Below are positions 46,967-48,879 of a stretch of DNA of 48,879 nucleotides, in pieces (within the stretch, counting starts at the first letter, position 1; every line of letters starts with the position of its first letter). Origin of the DNA: Symbiodinium natans (Eukaryota > Sar > Dinophyceae > Suessiales > Symbiodiniaceae); the NCBI GenBank assembly GCA_905221605.1, contig CAJNDS010000948.1, positions 1-48,879 on the forward strand, given 5' to 3'. The notes beneath the pieces are model-generated. The model saw nothing but the letters and a program-made list of their open reading frames with translations. It did no database searches and was not told the DNA's origin. A program made the translations under genes and the position numbers.

Positions 46967-48752
46967 TTCGGCCTCGCTTCGCTAGAGGGAAGCTTTTCGT
47001 CCTCGCGTTGCTGAGGGGACCTTGTGGCCTACAGTCTGCTCTGGGTCACAGTGAGAGTTGCAGCCTCGCATTGCTTGAGGGGTGACGCAAGCCTGTTGCT
47101 CACCAGAGATTCCTGCTGTCTCTGGGTGAGCAAAACCCACCGACCCTCATTTGGATTGAGGGCTGTGCTGAAGGTGAGTTTGGGTTCCTCGCTCACTTGT
47201 GTGGAAACCGAAGGTGAGACCGAAACACGGGGGGAAACGGCCAGGCACGCTGCAGACAGTGCAGGCCAACGTCGCACTGCAAGAGGCATCCTTGCAGTGG
47301 CGACAGGAGTGTCCCGAACAATTGAGGTGTGCTCGAGCCCAAGCTTGCAGGTTTTCGGGGATCTGCAAGCTGAGCACAACAGGATTTTCTTCGCAGGTAG
47401 AATCAGGTAGAAAAGATTTGGCCCAACCCTGGTGGATCTGCCTGGACATAAATAACCAGAGGCATCAGTGTCGTAAAGCTCATTGACTGGTGCTACTGAG
47501 AAACCGTTGCCAAGGAACTTGCAGTAGGACTGTGGTGCGGCGCAGTGCAAGTTGAAGAGCAGCTGTTGGTGGCTGCTCCCCGGAAAACCAATAGTCCAAG
47601 AAGCCTCCTTCGGCCTCGCTCCGTGCTGAGGGTTTGTAAGGGTTGGTATTGGCCGGAAAGGATTCAGATGGAGGTTACCCGATCTTCGCGCTTTTCCCAT
47701 CTGAAGGCAACCAATGGTAATCAGCCTGCTGGACATGGCAGGCCTGCTTTGTTTACATCCACGTCTCCTGCAAGGGCTGGGGTCTGTCCGTGCACACAGA
47801 CAAGGCGGAACCTTGCAGATGTTTAGGTCCTCGCGGCACGGCCGCTGGAGGTTGTTGGAAGATGTTGGCTCTCACTATCTGGTGAGTGGTTTGTATGGGC
47901 ACTTGCTGGGGCAAGGCGGCTCTGGCGTCTGAGGATGGTACATGTGCTGGCTGCTGAGTACGGGCCACCGAAAGAGACCTGTGGTAAGACAAGCGATGAA
48001 AGGAGCCGAACTCCTAAAGAAAGGACAGGCTAGCTCACGCGGACGCCACGCAGAGTATGTGTTACTATCTTCAGATGTTGGAGCCAAATTGCCAGCCTTG
48101 TGACGTGAGATGTGGTGTTTGGATTCGGCCTCAAGCACTGGAAGGCCTACAACAACAAATCCGAATGAAAACTGTGGTCCTAAGACACGTGGTGCAGCTG
48201 CTTATACGTGGCACCGCGGGGGTCACAAAGAGATAGAGGGCTTGCCAGCAGGGGAACTCTGTCTAAAGAGAGACCTGGCTCAGTGAGGAGCTGAGGGCCT
48301 GGCTGCGCTGATGCAGCGGAATGGTTGTTCGGCCTCGCCTCCGCTGAGGGAACAACAGTCAATGCTTCTCTGCAGTGTCGGTCCGGGTTAGTAAGAGCGA
48401 GAACGCCGGGACCTCGAGCTGCAGTTTTACCATGAAGCAACCGCGTGAGATGCATATTGGTCAACTGGTGAGTAAGAGCGAGAAAGCCAGGGTGACGCTA
48501 CTTTGGGGGAGGCTGCAAGGCACGGTTAGTAAGTGCGAGAAAGCCGGAGCTGCGGACGAACCTGGAGTAGCAGTTTTTCATACTTCACGTGTTTCACTTT
48601 GCGGCCTCGCATGCGCTGAGGAAATATGCCTCGAACAGAACATCCAGTGCTGAGTGGGGATTGCCAAACTTACGGAGGCTGATGCCACAACAAGTGCCTC
48701 AACAGCAATGCATGCGGAAGGCAAAGTTCGGCCTCGCGAGTGCTGAGGGTTG
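46967..48752. repeat. Dispersed hairpin repeats CGGCCTCGC...GCTGAGG, seven copies
   Basis: Copies are at about 46967-46990, 46997-47018, 47060-47083, 47609-47633, 48323-48355, 48599-48625 and 48725-48752. Each has CCTCGC, a 2-7 base variable loop, then GCT(A)GAGG, so the arms CCTC and GAGG can pair. The copy at 48323-48355 has an extra perfect outer stem GTTGTTC/GAACAAC. Confidence 0.75.
48387..48546 (+). repeat. Three copies of a GTTAGTAAGAGCGAGAA motif
   Basis: Copies start at 48387, 48468 and 48525, each about 24 bp with two to four differences, sharing GTAAG[AT]GCGAGAA and a trailing GCCGG-like end. Confidence 0.7.
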
Positions 48753-48865
48753 CAGCTGAGAGAGGGCCTAGCTGAGAACGCAACACCTCAAGCGAGGTAA
48801 TTTTTAGTTTAGTTTCACCTTGACCAACGGCCCCTTCGGGTGGCTACGCCTCGCAGCGTGCAGAC

Positions 48866-48879
48866 GAAAGTTCCTGTCT
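48866..48879. repeat. 14-bp direct repeat flanking insertion F, right
   Basis: GAAAGTTCCTGTCT at the very end of the window, where the interrupted LTR of element D should resume. Confidence 0.75.

Larger units (their letters stand above)
46755..48865. mobile_element. 2.1-kb insertion F, probable retroposed non-coding cDNA
   Basis: Bounded by a 14-bp direct repeat within the 3' LTR of D. The first eight bases GGCTCAAG are the end of the dinoflagellate spliced leader, and a near match TTTCGGCTCAA follows at 46764-46774. No protein domain is recognised in any frame, and no poly(A) is seen at the right end. The body holds seven hairpin-like repeats and three copies of a GTTAGTAAGAGCGAGAA motif. 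Best reading: a processed transcript or SINE-like element inserted by retroposition. If the insert is transcribed as such, the plus strand is the sense strand. Confidence 0.65.
37792..48879 (+). mobile_element. Copia element D, frameshifted, 3' LTR interrupted
   Basis: Same family and orientation as element C, with high identity throughout. It has its own 5' LTR and primer site, so it is a separate insertion rather than a tandem extension of C. Pol carries several frame breaks between 40046 and about 41850. The 3' LTR begins at 46738, is interrupted after 17 bp by an insertion, and appears to resume with GAAAGTTCCTGTCT at the last 14 bases of the window. Confidence 0.9.

Noticed and set aside
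47029-47736. 235-codon minus-strand ORF in insertion F
   Set aside because: No motif, no domain-like pattern, crosses hairpin repeats; likely chance.
46967-48752. CRISPR-like array in F
   Set aside because: Spacing is irregular, repeats are imperfect hairpins, and the context is eukaryotic.
48866-48879. Start of another full LTR of the C/D family
   Set aside because: The bases before GAAAGTTCC are GAC, not TGT, so this fits a target duplication better than a new LTR start.
1-48879. tRNA, rRNA or host protein genes
   Set aside because: None recognised; only primer-site complements to tRNA-Met and element coding regions were found.

Overview
The window reads as nuclear DNA of a dinoflagellate (Symbiodiniaceae-like; genus not resolvable by eye). 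No host gene can be supported. Almost all of it is Ty1/Copia-type LTR retrotransposons (order protease, integrase, reverse transcriptase, RNase H) with giant single-frame Gag-Pol polyproteins. Three LTR regions and one insertion boundary also carry 8 to 11 bases identical to the 3' end of the dinoflagellate spliced leader.

Layout. (1) 1-17691, plus strand: two copies of one family, a 5'-cut broken copy A (1-6759) and a near-complete copy B (6333-17691), in tandem and sharing the middle LTR. B has a 3.2-kresidue Gag-Pol with elastin-like repeats in Gag, an acidic insert inside integrase, and a C-terminal membrane segment plus a small Cys/His motif. (2) 17692-18985: satellite-like spacer with C-rich arrays. 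(3) 18986-27829, minus strand: element E, a second family with 5-bp target duplications, a damaged RT active site and several frame breaks. (4) 27922-37363, plus strand: element C, a third family, complete with LTRs, primer site, 2829-codon open frame and 5-bp target duplication. (5) 37369-37791: spacer with an AACCTGGGTT minisatellite. (6) 37792 to window end, plus strand: element D, same family as C but frameshifted. Its 3' LTR is interrupted after 17 bp by a 2.1-kb insertion F (46755-48865) bounded by a 14-bp direct repeat.

What stands out. C carries a long second ORF (30908-32302) in the +1 frame inside pol, between protease and integrase; E has a different +1-frame ORF at the same place. 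C, D and E share a domain downstream of RNase H whose motifs resemble a degenerate cytosine-methyltransferase/Rossmann fold. B and E share a 3'-terminal transmembrane plus H-x4-C-x15/16-C-x2-C module. Insertion F starts with a spliced-leader remnant, as expected for a retroposed cDNA, and holds a family of short hairpin repeats. All functional statements rest on motifs read by eye; no database search was possible.
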